This document shows positions 52,952-61,702 of a DNA stretch of 64,000 nt, one piece after another (positions within the stretch are counted from its first letter, which is position 1; each line of letters starts with the position of its first letter). The stretch is taken from assembly GCA_041552775.1 (NCBI GenBank), contig JBFEKH010000001.1, forward strand, positions 1 through 64,000, read 5' to 3'. The position numbers were made by a program, and so were the translations under genes. The stretch comes from Allopontixanthobacter sp041552775. Lineage in GTDB: Bacteria; Pseudomonadota; Alphaproteobacteria; Sphingomonadales; Sphingomonadaceae. The notes beneath the pieces are model-generated. The model searched no databases. It was not told the DNA's origin and saw nothing but the letters and a program-made list of their open reading frames with translations.

Positions 52952-55260
52952 CACCGACGTTGCAACGGATCGCTTCATTACGCTTTGGTTCGCTCAGGCT
53001 GCGGATTGCCGTGCTGTACGCGGCCTTGTTCGCTGCAGTCATAGCGGTGATCATGATCATTGTCGGCCAGGGCATCGCCCGTTTCGGTGAAAACAGTGCA
53101 ACCCGCGATCTGGCTGCCAACGCCCGCGTGTTTGACGAAATTCTGGATTTGCGTGCACGCCAGATGCGCGGTGCAGCCGATGTCCTTTCCCGTGACTTCG
53201 GATTTCGTGAAGCAGTTGCGACCGACGACCGCGCAACAATTGCCAGCGCCCTCGACAGCCTGCGCGACCGGTCACGCAGCAGTGCTGCTTTCGTGGTCGG
53301 TTATGACGGTTCAATCATCGGTTCGACCGGGAACATGCTGCCTGACAGCGAAAAACTTTGGACGCCGCTGGACGATGGTGACGAGCGCGGTGTCATCCGG
53401 CTCGGAAACGATATGGCGCTAGCCGCCGCCTCTCCGATCGAAGTACCCGATCTGGTTGGCTGGCTGGTGGTCACGCAGCCACTCGACAAGGTCGAGATGG
53501 ACCGATTGGTGGAGCTGGCTGCGGTGGATTTGAATGCGGAAGTCATGCGTACGGCCGATATGGACCAGATCATGAAATCTGCACCGCTCGGCCAGGTGTT
53601 CGAGCGCAATGACGGAGACCGCTTCCTTTACCGTATTTCATCTTTGCCGGCCCTTCAGGACGGGCTGGAGCCCCTTCTCGTGCTGCGCCATTCCCTGACT
53701 GGATCGCTGGCGGAATATAATGGCCTGAAATGGCTGCTGGCATTGCTGTCAGTCGCAGGCCTGGCGCTCGTGATTGCACTAAGCTGGCGCGTCGCACGGA
53801 CAATCACGGCACCGCTACGTAAACTGGATGAAGCAACGCGGCTGGTTGGCGAAGGGCGGCAGGTGGAAGTGCTGGTTGAAACGAATGACGAAATCGGTAG
53901 GTTGGCGGGCAGTTTCAACTCCATGATCAAAGCCATCGACGAACGCGAGAAGCGCATCATCCATGTCGGATTGCACGATGGATTGACCAGCCTGCCCAAT
54001 CGAAAATTATTCGTCGAACAATTGGCGCAGGCGCTTGCCCGCCGGAAGGAAGATGACCGGTTGATGGTTATCTATGTCGACCTCGATGATTTCAAGGTAG
54101 TCAATGACACGCTCGGGCATCCGGCAGGCGATGCACTGCTGCGCAATGTGGCGAACCATTTGCAGAACCAATTGCAGGATGCCACAATCGCCCGGCTGGG
54201 CGGCGACGAGTTTGCCATTCTGATCGATAATGTAGGACCGGACGAGAGCCTCGCTTCCATCGCCCGCGGTGTACAAGCATGCTTCATGCGCAGTATTTCC
54301 ATCGACGGCCAGCAGGCCGACTGTTCGGCCAGCCTTGGCATAGCAGTGGCACCCGGAGACGGAGCGGATGGCAATACACTGATGAAGCATGCCGATCTGG
54401 CGCTCTACCGCGCGAAACGCGAAGGCAAATCCGGCCATCATTTCTTCGAACCCTCGCTGGACGAACAGGCGCGGATCCGCCGCCAGATGGAACTGGACCT
54501 GCGCCAGGCAATCCGTGAGGGAGAGTTCGAATTATACTTCCAGCCGCTATACAGCCTGAGCGAGGAGAGGCTGAAAGGTTTCGAAGCCTTGATCCGCTGG
54601 CAGCATCCGCAGCTCGGCCAGATAAGCCCGCTGGAATTCATCCCTCTGGCGGAAGAGACCGGCCTGATCCTGCCAATCGGCGAATGGGTGGTCCGCGAAG
54701 CGTGCCATCAGGCCAGCATGTGGGACGACCAACTGTCGGTTGCCGTCAATGTCTCCCCAAAACAATTCACCTCGCCCGATCTCACCGGCAAGATACTCCA
54801 GGCGGTTGCGTCATCGGGCATTTCACCAAACCGCCTCGAGCTGGAGATTACCGAAAGCATTTTCATCGCAAACGTCGAAAAGACGATGGCAACACTCCAC
54901 AGCTTGCGCGATCTGGGCGTAAAGATTGCGTTGGACGATTTCGGAACAGGCTATTCGTCGCTGAGCTATCTGCGTTCCTTCCCCTTCGACAAAGTGAAAA
55001 TCGACAGGTCCTTTGTCACCGATCTTGCCAATGGCGGCAATGGCCATGCCATTATTCGAGCAATCACGACGCTGGCTGATGCGCTGGGGATGGAAACGTT
55101 GGCGGAAGGAGTCGAGGAATTCGATCAGCTCGACATTCTCAGGCGCGAAGGCTGCCGCAATGTACAGGGCTTCCTGCTCAGCAAACCGATGTCGGCATCG
55201 ATGGTCCGCCAATGGATGGCTGGTGACGCAGAGAGAAACTTTCGCGCCAACGCCGCATGA
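52948..55260 (+). CDS. Membrane GGDEF-EAL protein (c-di-GMP turnover)
   Basis: The protein has 770 residues. Membrane helix about 20-45, a periplasmic sensor of Cache type (about 46-262), a second helix (about 263-283) and HAMP (about 284-336). The GGDEF domain has an intact RLGGDEF (416-422). The EAL domain has EAL at 546-548 and DDFGTGYSSLSYL from 663. Both active sites look whole. The RxxD inhibitory site upstream of GGDEF reads QLQD, so product inhibition is probably absent. Its ATG overlaps the cupredoxin-like gene stop, so the sensor and the copper protein are likely a functional pair. Confidence 0.9.
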   Translation: MTPTLQRIASLRFGSLRLRIAVLYAALFAAVIAVIMIIVGQGIARFGENSATRDLAANARVFDEILDLRARQMRGAADVLSRDFGFREAVATDDRATIASALDSLRDRSRSSAAFVVGYDGSIIGSTGNMLPDSEKLWTPLDDGDERGVIRLGNDMALAAASPIEVPDLVGWLVVTQPLDKVEMDRLVELAAVDLNAEVMRTADMDQIMKSAPLGQVFERNDGDRFLYRISSLPALQDGLEPLLVLRHSLTGSLAEYNGLKWLLALLSVAGLALVIALSWRVARTITAPLRKLDEATRLVGEGRQVEVLVETNDEIGRLAGSFNSMIKAIDEREKRIIHVGLHDGLTSLPNRKLFVEQLAQALARRKEDDRLMVIYVDLDDFKVVNDTLGHPAGDALLRNVANHLQNQLQDATIARLGGDEFAILIDNVGPDESLASIARGVQACFMRSISIDGQQADCSASLGIAVAPGDGADGNTLMKHADLALYRAKREGKSGHHFFEPSLDEQARIRRQMELDLRQAIREGEFELYFQPLYSLSEERLKGFEALIRWQHPQLGQISPLEFIPLAEETGLILPIGEWVVREACHQASMWDDQLSVAVNVSPKQFTSPDLTGKILQAVASSGISPNRLELEITESIFIANVEKTMATLHSLRDLGVKIALDDFGTGYSSLSYLRSFPFDKVKIDRSFVTDLANGGNGHAIIRAITTLADALGMETLAEGVEEFDQLDILRREGCRNVQGFLLSKPMSASMVRQWMAGDAERNFRANAA

Positions 55261-55305
55261 CATGCTCTGGACCGGGCCAGTGTTCTTTACCTGGCAAACC
55301 GGAAT

Positions 55306-55938
55306 CTAGCCGCTTTTCACCGCCGATCCCCATTCCACCCAGCCGGCAAAACGGGGGGTCTTGGGGACATGGCGCGCACCCAGCCTGTCCACCGCAAATC
55401 CTGCGGCCTCTACTGCTGTCGTTATCGGGCGGGTCAAATGACAGCCGCCGGCAATCGGCTTCCAGATCGGTTCGATCCGGTCCTGCCATTTCGCAACGTC
55501 GGCATCGGGCGCGCGGCCATGTTCGAGGAACAGCAGCGTGCCGCCGGGGCGCAATATCCGCCGCATTTCCTTCAAGACCTCGGCCTGATCCTGCACCGAA
55601 CACAGGGTGAAGGTGCACACCACCGTGTCGAAACTGTCCTCGCCGAAAGGAATATCCTCCCCAAACCCGCAGCGAATATCGGCCTTCCAGCCCTTTTTCT
55701 CCGCTGCGCTACGGGCGTAATCGAGCAGCTTGGCACCCGGATCGATCCCGGCATAGCTGGTGATCTGGTCCGCACGATAGAATTCCTGGTTGATCCCGCC
55801 GCCGCAGCCGATTTCGAACACATCGCCCTTCGCCTGCGGGACCAATTGGCTGCGCAATTTCATGATCTGCGGCGCACCGCAGGCGATCTTGATTACCCGC
55901 GGAACGCCGTGCCGGTCCCACCAACTTGCCAATCCCAT
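55306..55938 (-). CDS. Class I SAM-dependent methyltransferase
   Basis: The protein has 210 residues from the ATG at 55938 (MGLASWWDRHGVPRV). Longer starts would overlap the divergent dehalogenase gene. SAM motif VFEIGCGGGINQEFY, acidic end of strand 2 in YAGIDPGA, and DTVVCTFTLCSVQD for the post-motif. UbiE and Rv-like small-molecule methyltransferases look like this; the substrate is unknown. Confidence 0.85.
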   Translation of the reverse strand: MGLASWWDRHGVPRVIKIACGAPQIMKLRSQLVPQAKGDVFEIGCGGGINQEFYRADQITSYAGIDPGAKLLDYARSAAEKKGWKADIRCGFGEDIPFGEDSFDTVVCTFTLCSVQDQAEVLKEMRRILRPGGTLLFLEHGRAPDADVAKWQDRIEPIWKPIAGGCHLTRPITTAVEAAGFAVDRLGARHVPKTPRFAGWVEWGSAVKSG

Positions 55939-55999
55939 AGCGCGCTCTTCCCAATTGCCCCGTGAACGGCCATCATGCGCCCGACTGAGAGGATTTGCC

Positions 56000-56893
56000 A
56001 TGCCCGAGATATTCCGCACGCCTGACGAAAACTTCGCCAATCTGCCCGATTTTCCGTTCGAGCCGCATTATTACGAACTGAAGGAAGGCCTGCGGGTCCA
56101 CTACCTTGATGAAGGCCCGCGTGATGGCAAGATCGTGCTCATGATGCACGGCGAACCAAGCTGGAGCTACCTCTACCGCAAGATGATTGGTCCGGTCGTC
56201 AAGGCCGGTTTCCGTGTGATCGCGCCCGATCTGATCGGGTTCGGCAGGTCGGACAAACCGACCGACAAATCGGCCTTCACCTATGCCGGCCATGTTGCGT
56301 GGATGCAGGAATGGTTCGAGGCGCTGCACCTCGATAGTGTATTACTCGTCTGTCAGGATTGGGGCTCGCTTATCGGCCTCAGGCTGGTAGCCGCGATGCC
56401 GCAGAAATTCTCCGGCGTGGTGCTTTCCAACGGCGGATTGCCTGCCGGGCAGGACCCGCCCAAGGCCTTCGCCGCCTGGCGCACCTTTGCGAAAGTCAGC
56501 CCGGTATTTCCAATTGGTGGACTGATCCAGAAAGCAACCAAGACCGAGCTTAGCAATGCCGAAGTCGCAGCCTATGACGCGCCCTACTCCACCCGCGCCA
56601 GCAAAGCCGCCGCGCGCGTCTTCCCCGCTTTAGTGCCGCTGGGCCCCAACGAGGCAGTGCCAGATCAATTGGCCGCATGGGAAGTGCTGGAAACGTTCGA
56701 AAAGCCGTTCACGTGCTGCTTCAGCGACGGCGACCCGATCACCAAAGGCGGCGACGCAACTTTCAAGGACCGCATCCCCGGCGCAAAGCATACGCTCCAC
56801 CGTACCTTGAAAGGGGGCCACTTCATCCAGGAGGACGACCCCGAGGGCTTTGTCGCCGCAATATTGGATACGGCGAAATTGGCGGGGGTTTAA
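56000..56893 (+). CDS. Haloalkane dehalogenase (HLD-I like)
   Basis: An alpha/beta hydrolase of 297 residues from the ATG at 56000 (GAGAGGA upstream). Catalytic pentad: nucleophile Asp and first halide-binding Trp in VCQDWGSLIG, the second halide residue in HGEPSWSYL, acid Asp in FSDGDPITKG and base His in KGGHFIQED. These fit haloalkane dehalogenase rather than plain esterases or epoxide hydrolases. It would release halide from haloalkanes to give alcohols. Related catalytic residues also occur in proteins of other use, so activity should be tested. An IS30 remnant lies just after it. Confidence 0.85.
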   Translation: MPEIFRTPDENFANLPDFPFEPHYYELKEGLRVHYLDEGPRDGKIVLMMHGEPSWSYLYRKMIGPVVKAGFRVIAPDLIGFGRSDKPTDKSAFTYAGHVAWMQEWFEALHLDSVLLVCQDWGSLIGLRLVAAMPQKFSGVVLSNGGLPAGQDPPKAFAAWRTFAKVSPVFPIGGLIQKATKTELSNAEVAAYDAPYSTRASKAAARVFPALVPLGPNEAVPDQLAAWEVLETFEKPFTCCFSDGDPITKGGDATFKDRIPGAKHTLHRTLKGGHFIQEDDPEGFVAAILDTAKLAGV

Positions 56894-56962
56894 CGGATCT
56901 CGCGAAGAATATCTGCTTTTGGCATCTGCCGCGGAATACTCAAATGTCTGGAATTGGGTGTT

Positions 56963-57110
56963 GGGTTCAACCGGTCATCGCAACACTTTAGTCTCTCAAA
57001 GAGGATGGAGTGTATGCCATGGGCTATCACCGCCGGATATTTTTCACAGACCAGCAGAAGTCACAGATCTGGGATCGTTGGCAGCGCGGAGAGTCGATGA
57101 GTTAGATCGG
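56963..57110 (+). mobile_element. IS30-family remnant, copy A
   Basis: The sequence starts with a likely terminal inverted repeat (GGGTTCAACCGGTCATCG) followed by the start of an IS30 transposase frame from 57010 or the ATG at 57019: MGYHRRIFFTDQQKSQ, IWDRWQRGESMS. A TAG at 57103-57105 cuts it after 28 codons. The rest of the element is missing. Copy B at 61703-61850 differs at only nine of 148 bases. Confidence 0.75.
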
Positions 57111-57130
57111 GCGGAGCTTTCAGTTCCTCT

Positions 57131-57177
57131 CTGGCGACACATTGTCGATACTCTGGTGACACATTGTCGATGCTAAA
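57131..57177. repeat. Two direct copies of GACACATTGTCGAT
   Basis: GACACATTGTCGAT occurs near 57141 and again about 22 bases later, with CTCTGGT between. Such closely spaced end repeats are typical of IS21-like element ends, so this may be a scar of a second insertion. The identity of that element is not shown. Confidence 0.4.
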
Positions 57178-57325
57178 TTCGGTTCGGTCGCTGCTTTCCT
57201 GAATTCCAGCGCCCCCGTTCACGAGTGTTCCGGGGTATGGCACCAGGCGGCAAGTCCACCGCCCGGTACCGATCCATTCCTCTCCAGCCTCCAGCCTTCA
57301 GCCGGTTGCGAGAGAGCTTTTTTAA

Positions 57326-59518
57326 TCATGCAAGATCACGAACCTCCGGCTCGCGGGCATAGAAACGGGTTGCCGCACCGCTGACAAATTGCGCATCGTC
57401 GTCGCAAACTCCGTCGGCATCGAGCGGGACATGACAATGTTCGAGCAGCACCTGCCCGCCAATATCATACCGCATCGCCTTGAGATGAGCCCACGCATCA
57501 CTCACGAAACCAATTGCCGCACTGTCTTTTGTCAGCTTTTTGGCCGCGGCTTCGGTCAGGAACAGGGCAACAGCGTCAAGCACCACCGATGGTGTTCCCG
57601 CAAGCTGGCCGTCGGCTTCCAGGGTACCGCCCTTCACCGCGATTCCGCCAACCTTGGGTGCGATCAGCATCACCGAACCGCCTTTCGCTTCGAGCGATTT
57701 TTTCAGTTCATCAATCGCTTTCTTGTCAGACCCCTCCGCGAACAGGATGCCGACCTTCCTGCCTTTCAGGATATCCTTGGCATTTTTCTGGATGGACAGG
57801 GCATCTGAGACTTTCATATCCACCGGTTTGCTCGCCGGCTTGACCGCCTTGGGCAAGACGATTGCCAGACCATCGGCGATGCGTTTCGCCAGATCTTCAT
57901 CGACGTTGCGCAGCTGCGCAATCACGCGTTCACGAACATGGCTGAGCGTAACCTTGGACAGTTCGAATACGATTGCCGAAGCGATATGGGCCTGTTCATT
58001 TTCAGTCTGCGAACGATAGAACATGCGCGCCTGACTGAAATGATCGGCAAACAGTTCGCCTCTGGCACGAACCTTTTCAGTCGGGTCGTTTCGTTCGCCA
58101 TTTTCCTCGAATGTGCTGAAACCAGTTTCCGGACATTCGCGCGGACCGCCATCTTCGCCGGCTTCGGCAAGGCTGTTGGGTTCATAGTTGGCGCGCCCGG
58201 TTGGCACCATTGTCTGCATCGCTCCGTCGCGCTGGAAATTGTGCATCGGGCATTTCGGCGCGTTGATTGGAATCTGATGAAAATTGGTCGTACCAAGCCG
58301 CGACTTCTGCGTGTCCAGATAACTGAACAGCCGTCCCTGAAGCAAAGGGTCGTTCGAAAAATCGATTCCGGGGATTACATTTGTCGGCAGGAAGGCTGCC
58401 TGCTCGGTTTCCGCGAAAAAATTGTCCGGATTGCGATTAAGCGTCATTTTTCCGATGATCCGGACGGGAATTTCCTCTTCCGGGATCAGCTTGGTGGCAT
58501 CGAGAAAGTCATAGGGCTGCTTGGCAGCCCATTTTTCATCGAATGTCTGGATGCCCAATTCCCATTCGGGGAAATCGCCAGCATCGATTGCTTCGTGCAG
58601 ATCGCGCCGGTGGTAATCGGGATCGGCACCAGAGATCTTGACCGCTTCATCCCACGTGGTGGACTGCATGCCCAGCACTGGCTTCCAATGGAATTTCACA
58701 AACGTGCCAACGCCCTTGGCGTTCACGAAACGGAAGGTGTGGACACCAAACCCTTCCATCATCCGCAGACTACGCGGCAACGCGCGGTCGGACATTGCCC
58801 ACATGATCATGTGCATGCTTTCCGGCATCAGGCTGATGAAATCCCAGAACGTATCATGGGCAGATGCTGCTTGAGGATAACCACGATCTGCTTCGGGCTT
58901 CACGGAATGGATCAGGTCCGGGAATTTGATCGCATCCTGGATAAAGAACGGCGCCATGTTGTTTCCCACCAGGTCCCAATTGCCCGTTTGAGTGTAGAAT
59001 TTGACCGCAAAGCCGCGAACATCGCGAGGGGTGTCCTTCGAACCTTTCGATCCGGCCACCGTGGAAAATCGCACGAATATCGGACAGGAACTGCCGGTGG
59101 TCTGAAATATCTCCGCTTTGGTGAGCTCAGGTATGGCATCGGTTACTTCGAACACACCGTGCGCGCCCGAACCACGGGCGTGAACAATGCGCTCGGGGAT
59201 GCGTTCGTGATCGAAATGGAATATCTTTTCTCGAAGCACGAAGTCTTCGAGCAGAGTGGGTCCACGCGAACCGGCTTTCAGGCTATTCTGGTTATCAGAA
59301 ATGCGGTGGCCATGATTATCGGTCAGGTGACTGACCGGGTCATCATGATCAGCTGACGACGCGATATGCTGATGCGTTTCCCCACCCGAATTGCGCTGCT
59401 TTTGCGCAAATTGTATCCTGCCTGCGCCGGGCTGGATGTCGCTCATCGTGTTGTCCAGGGCTGGACTGCCTTGGGCTGGTTTGCGTGTGTTTTTCGGAGC
59501 GATTTTCTTGTCGGCCAT
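57326..59518 (-). CDS. katE: Catalase HPII, large-subunit type
   Basis: Decomposes hydrogen peroxide. The protein has 730 residues, the size of large monofunctional catalases. Haem pocket: the distal His in IVHARGSGAHGVFE, the Asn in LVGNNMAPFFIQD and the proximal Tyr in RLFSYLDTQKSRLG. A C-terminal flavodoxin-like / DJ-1-like domain (about residues 585-730, KGRKVGILFAEGSDKKAI) is present, as in E. coli HPII. The N-terminus is long and hydrophilic. It is alone on its strand and faces the DUF2383-type gene from the other side. Confidence 0.95.
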   Translation of the reverse strand: MADKKIAPKNTRKPAQGSPALDNTMSDIQPGAGRIQFAQKQRNSGGETHQHIASSADHDDPVSHLTDNHGHRISDNQNSLKAGSRGPTLLEDFVLREKIFHFDHERIPERIVHARGSGAHGVFEVTDAIPELTKAEIFQTTGSSCPIFVRFSTVAGSKGSKDTPRDVRGFAVKFYTQTGNWDLVGNNMAPFFIQDAIKFPDLIHSVKPEADRGYPQAASAHDTFWDFISLMPESMHMIMWAMSDRALPRSLRMMEGFGVHTFRFVNAKGVGTFVKFHWKPVLGMQSTTWDEAVKISGADPDYHRRDLHEAIDAGDFPEWELGIQTFDEKWAAKQPYDFLDATKLIPEEEIPVRIIGKMTLNRNPDNFFAETEQAAFLPTNVIPGIDFSNDPLLQGRLFSYLDTQKSRLGTTNFHQIPINAPKCPMHNFQRDGAMQTMVPTGRANYEPNSLAEAGEDGGPRECPETGFSTFEENGERNDPTEKVRARGELFADHFSQARMFYRSQTENEQAHIASAIVFELSKVTLSHVRERVIAQLRNVDEDLAKRIADGLAIVLPKAVKPASKPVDMKVSDALSIQKNAKDILKGRKVGILFAEGSDKKAIDELKKSLEAKGGSVMLIAPKVGGIAVKGGTLEADGQLAGTPSVVLDAVALFLTEAAAKKLTKDSAAIGFVSDAWAHLKAMRYDIGGQVLLEHCHVPLDADGVCDDDAQFVSGAATRFYAREPEVRDLA

Positions 59519-59829
59519 CTGATCATTCCTCTCACGGGGTTCGCAACTAAGTGCATGCCGAGAAGAAACGTGCGACGCGTAATTCCGTGCCGCAAAAAAT
59601 GCGTCTCACTCAAAAAAATCCAACGTGACAGAGGCTTGGCTTAACTTGTCGAGGTAATCCGATACGAAATTTTTTCGGACTGCGGTCTCTGGGTGCCGCG
59701 CAAATCTAGATGTGACTGATCGGGAACCGGCGCGCTGCCCGCACATTGGTAGGCCATCAAGCAAGGCTCTTGATGGTTCGTAATTCGAACAGGAAAGGGC
59801 CATCCACAAAATTTAACGAGAGAAACATT
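59519..59829. promoter_or_regulatory. Divergent intergenic region of katE and the DUF2383-type gene
   Basis: A gap of 311 bases must hold both promoters. It contains the palindromic TTCGTAATTCGAA (59779-59791). I looked for the EcfG stress promoter (GGAAC-N16-17-CGTT) and found only partial matches on either strand. Nothing else is evident. Confidence 0.4.
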
Positions 59830-60270
59830 ATGGCTACCACAAATACAATCATCGAAACCCTAACCGACACCACATATGACTCGGTCGAAGGTTACCGCAA
59901 GGCTGCGGAAACGGCCAAGACGCCGGCTCTCAAACAGATCCTCAGCGAACAGGGTAACAAGCGTCAGGCGACGCTCGACAAGCTGAACGCCGAACTTCAG
60001 CGTCTGGGCGGAAATCTGGTCACCAAAGGCACTGCCGCCGGTGAACTACATCATTTGTGGGTCAAGCTCACTTCCCTTTTCGAAAACGGCGACGAAGCTG
60101 CGACCGAACGGGTCGAAGAAGGTGAAACCTATCTGGCGAAGAAGTTCGAAGAAGCTCTTGAGAACGATATGCTCGACCCGATGACCGCGGCCGTTGTACG
60201 CGAAGCTCATGCTGAAATTCTTGCCGGCAAGCGCATGGCCGAGCAGCTTGAAAACGCATACGACGATTAA
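59830..60270 (+). CDS. DUF2383/PA2169 family four-helix protein
   Basis: The protein has 146 residues from the ATG at 59830. It is all-helical and begins MATTNTIIETLTDTTYDSVE. Further marks are GYRKAAETAKTPALKQIL and the Glu and His rich helices ending in EILAGKRMAEQLEN. This matches the DUF2383 type, a ferritin-like four-helix bundle, linked in several bacteria to stress. Function unknown. A hairpin lies just after its stop. Confidence 0.85.
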   Translation: MATTNTIIETLTDTTYDSVEGYRKAAETAKTPALKQILSEQGNKRQATLDKLNAELQRLGGNLVTKGTAAGELHHLWVKLTSLFENGDEAATERVEEGETYLAKKFEEALENDMLDPMTAAVVREAHAEILAGKRMAEQLENAYDD

Positions 60271-60325
60271 TGTGTACGTCTCGAGCGCCTGAGAAATCGA
60301 GTCAGCCGAGAATGTGAGGAATTGG

Positions 60326-60359
60326 TCGGCCGCTCTTGCCACATGGTGAGGGCGGCCGA
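60326..60359 (+). terminator. Hairpin after the DUF2383-type gene
   Basis: TCGGCCGC at 60326-60333 pairs with GCGGCCGA at 60352-60359, with further partial pairing inside. A short T-rich stretch (TTTCGTTT) follows. It is a plausible intrinsic terminator. Confidence 0.6.
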
Positions 60360-60452
60360 TTTCGTTTGGTGGCCGCATGACGATTTGGCCCGCCGGTTTT
60401 CAGTGCTGAACGCGCCAGTACGGTTCGCGTTGCGGACGAGAGAACATGTGGG

Positions 60453-61310
60453 TTAGCTGTCTTCAGCGCAAAGAATATCAACCTTTAGCGGCTCGACCGA
60501 TATCACGGCGCCAGACGCAACGCTTACACGCTCACCATCCACCATCAGTTCCATAGGCGCGCCATCCAGTGAACGGCATTCGGCATTGTGAACCTGTCCC
60601 AGATCATCATGCGGTCCCTGCCGAAAATCATGACTTAGAATCGCCAGGCCCTGTTTCAACAAATCGAGCAAATTGTCCTGAGCATAGCCTTGAATGTGCA
60701 TGCTGCCTTCGGCGGGTGAAAACCGGATGCCGGGATAGCCGTCCTCACGGCCAAGCCTGGGCGACACAATCCGCACAAAGGGGCCATCGGAACTTTGGCT
60801 GGCGGCATTTTTAGTGGACTCGATGACACCGGAGATACTCTGGTCGCGCAACTCTTCGCGCGCATCCGCCCACAGCGCTGCAGGTCCGACCAGCATTTCA
60901 GACAAGGCAAGATGGTCTTCGCACACCACCGAATCTATCCTGCGGGGCGTCAACGCACCATCCACGAAACGATCCATGATCGTCTCCCATTCACACGGAT
61001 CATACAGGCGATGACACAGCAAATTTGCGGTCCCGCCTGGCAGCGGCAAGATTGCGCCGTCCCATCCTGCCAATCCCTTCGCCATCGCATTCATGGTGCC
61101 GTCGCCCCCATGAACGATGATCAGGCTTACACCGCTGTCCAAAGCCATAGCTGCGTCAGGCATTGCATCGGACTGGCAATCGAAATTTCGGGTTAGGTCG
61201 AACCGCGTTCCAGCCAGCCGCTTCGCGATCTGCGCATCCAGATCCTCGATATGGCTTCCGCTCGCACTGTTGAATACCAACCAGGTGCTTCTGCGATCGC
61301 CATCGTCCAA
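60453..61310 (-). CDS. Diacylglycerol kinase family protein
   Basis: The protein has 285 residues with a DAGK-catalytic fold: VHGGDGTMNAMAKGL (glycine-rich loop with Asp) and LPLPGGTANLLCHRL. The C-terminal beta domain ends with VDGERVSVASGAVISVE. It phosphorylates a lipid such as diacylglycerol or a sphingoid base; the substrate is unknown. The gene is alone and converges on the DUF2383-type gene, sharing the hairpin between them. Confidence 0.85.
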   Translation of the reverse strand: MDDGDRRSTWLVFNSASGSHIEDLDAQIAKRLAGTRFDLTRNFDCQSDAMPDAAMALDSGVSLIIVHGGDGTMNAMAKGLAGWDGAILPLPGGTANLLCHRLYDPCEWETIMDRFVDGALTPRRIDSVVCEDHLALSEMLVGPAALWADAREELRDQSISGVIESTKNAASQSSDGPFVRIVSPRLGREDGYPGIRFSPAEGSMHIQGYAQDNLLDLLKQGLAILSHDFRQGPHDDLGQVHNAECRSLDGAPMELMVDGERVSVASGAVISVEPLKVDILCAEDS

Positions 61311-61526
61311 TATACTTTTAATAAGCTATCTCCTGACTTCATTCGAACACTTGGTGCATGAGCAGCCGCAGGTTTTGGCTTCTCGGTTCGCAGTCCTGAT
61401 CCGCTAACGGTTCGGACCGACTTTCGTGCCAGACATCACCGATTATCAAAAATTCACACCGCGTCCGCTCTAATGCTGGTGAAGTGCCGGACACCAAACG
61501 CCTGTCCGCAATAGCTGCGCTGCACA

Positions 61527-61628
61527 GTGCATGCGCGCCACCGGACATTGAACAGCGGCCACTTCATCCACGAGGAGACCCCCGGAGATTTTGCAGATGC
61601 AATTTCGGATAGGGCGAAATTGGCGTAG
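61527..61628 (+). pseudogene. 3' remnant of a second haloalkane dehalogenase
   Basis: In one frame the plus strand reads RTLNSGHFIHEETP, then GDFADAISDRAKLA, and a TAG at 61626-61628. It aligns without gaps to the end of the intact dehalogenase (RTLKGGHFIQEDDP and so on), with 17 of 28 residues the same by my count, and it keeps the catalytic His. The similarity begins near 61527; no 5' part is present. It is a fragment of an old paralogue rather than a recent copy. Confidence 0.8.
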
Positions 61629-61702
61629 GTCTTTTCGCCCCAACAAAAAACACCGCTTTTGGTACTTTGTGGGTGATGCTTGAATGTCTGAAATTGGGCG
61701 GT

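Larger units (their letters stand above)
56894..57325. other. Gap after dehalogenase with mobile-element debris
   Basis: This gap has no intact gene. It holds an IS30-type transposase 5' remnant (56963-57110) and, near 57131-57177, two copies of GACACATTGTCGAT 22 bases apart. It then becomes plain sequence up to the katE end. The katE-side part (57180-57325) shows nothing I can identify. Confidence 0.6.

Noticed and set aside
57938..59356. A 472-codon open frame antisense to katE
   Set aside because: katE is complete with all haem-pocket motifs in the other frame. The antisense frame is a GC-driven shadow.
59690..59830. EcfG-type stress promoter before the DUF2383-type gene
   Set aside because: A GGAAC at 59721 has no CGTT at 16-17 bases downstream. 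No full match was found on either strand.
61339..61548. A 69-codon minus-strand frame upstream of the dehalogenase remnant
   Set aside because: No family pattern, no clear ribosome site, and it overlaps the start of the dehalogenase remnant on the other strand.
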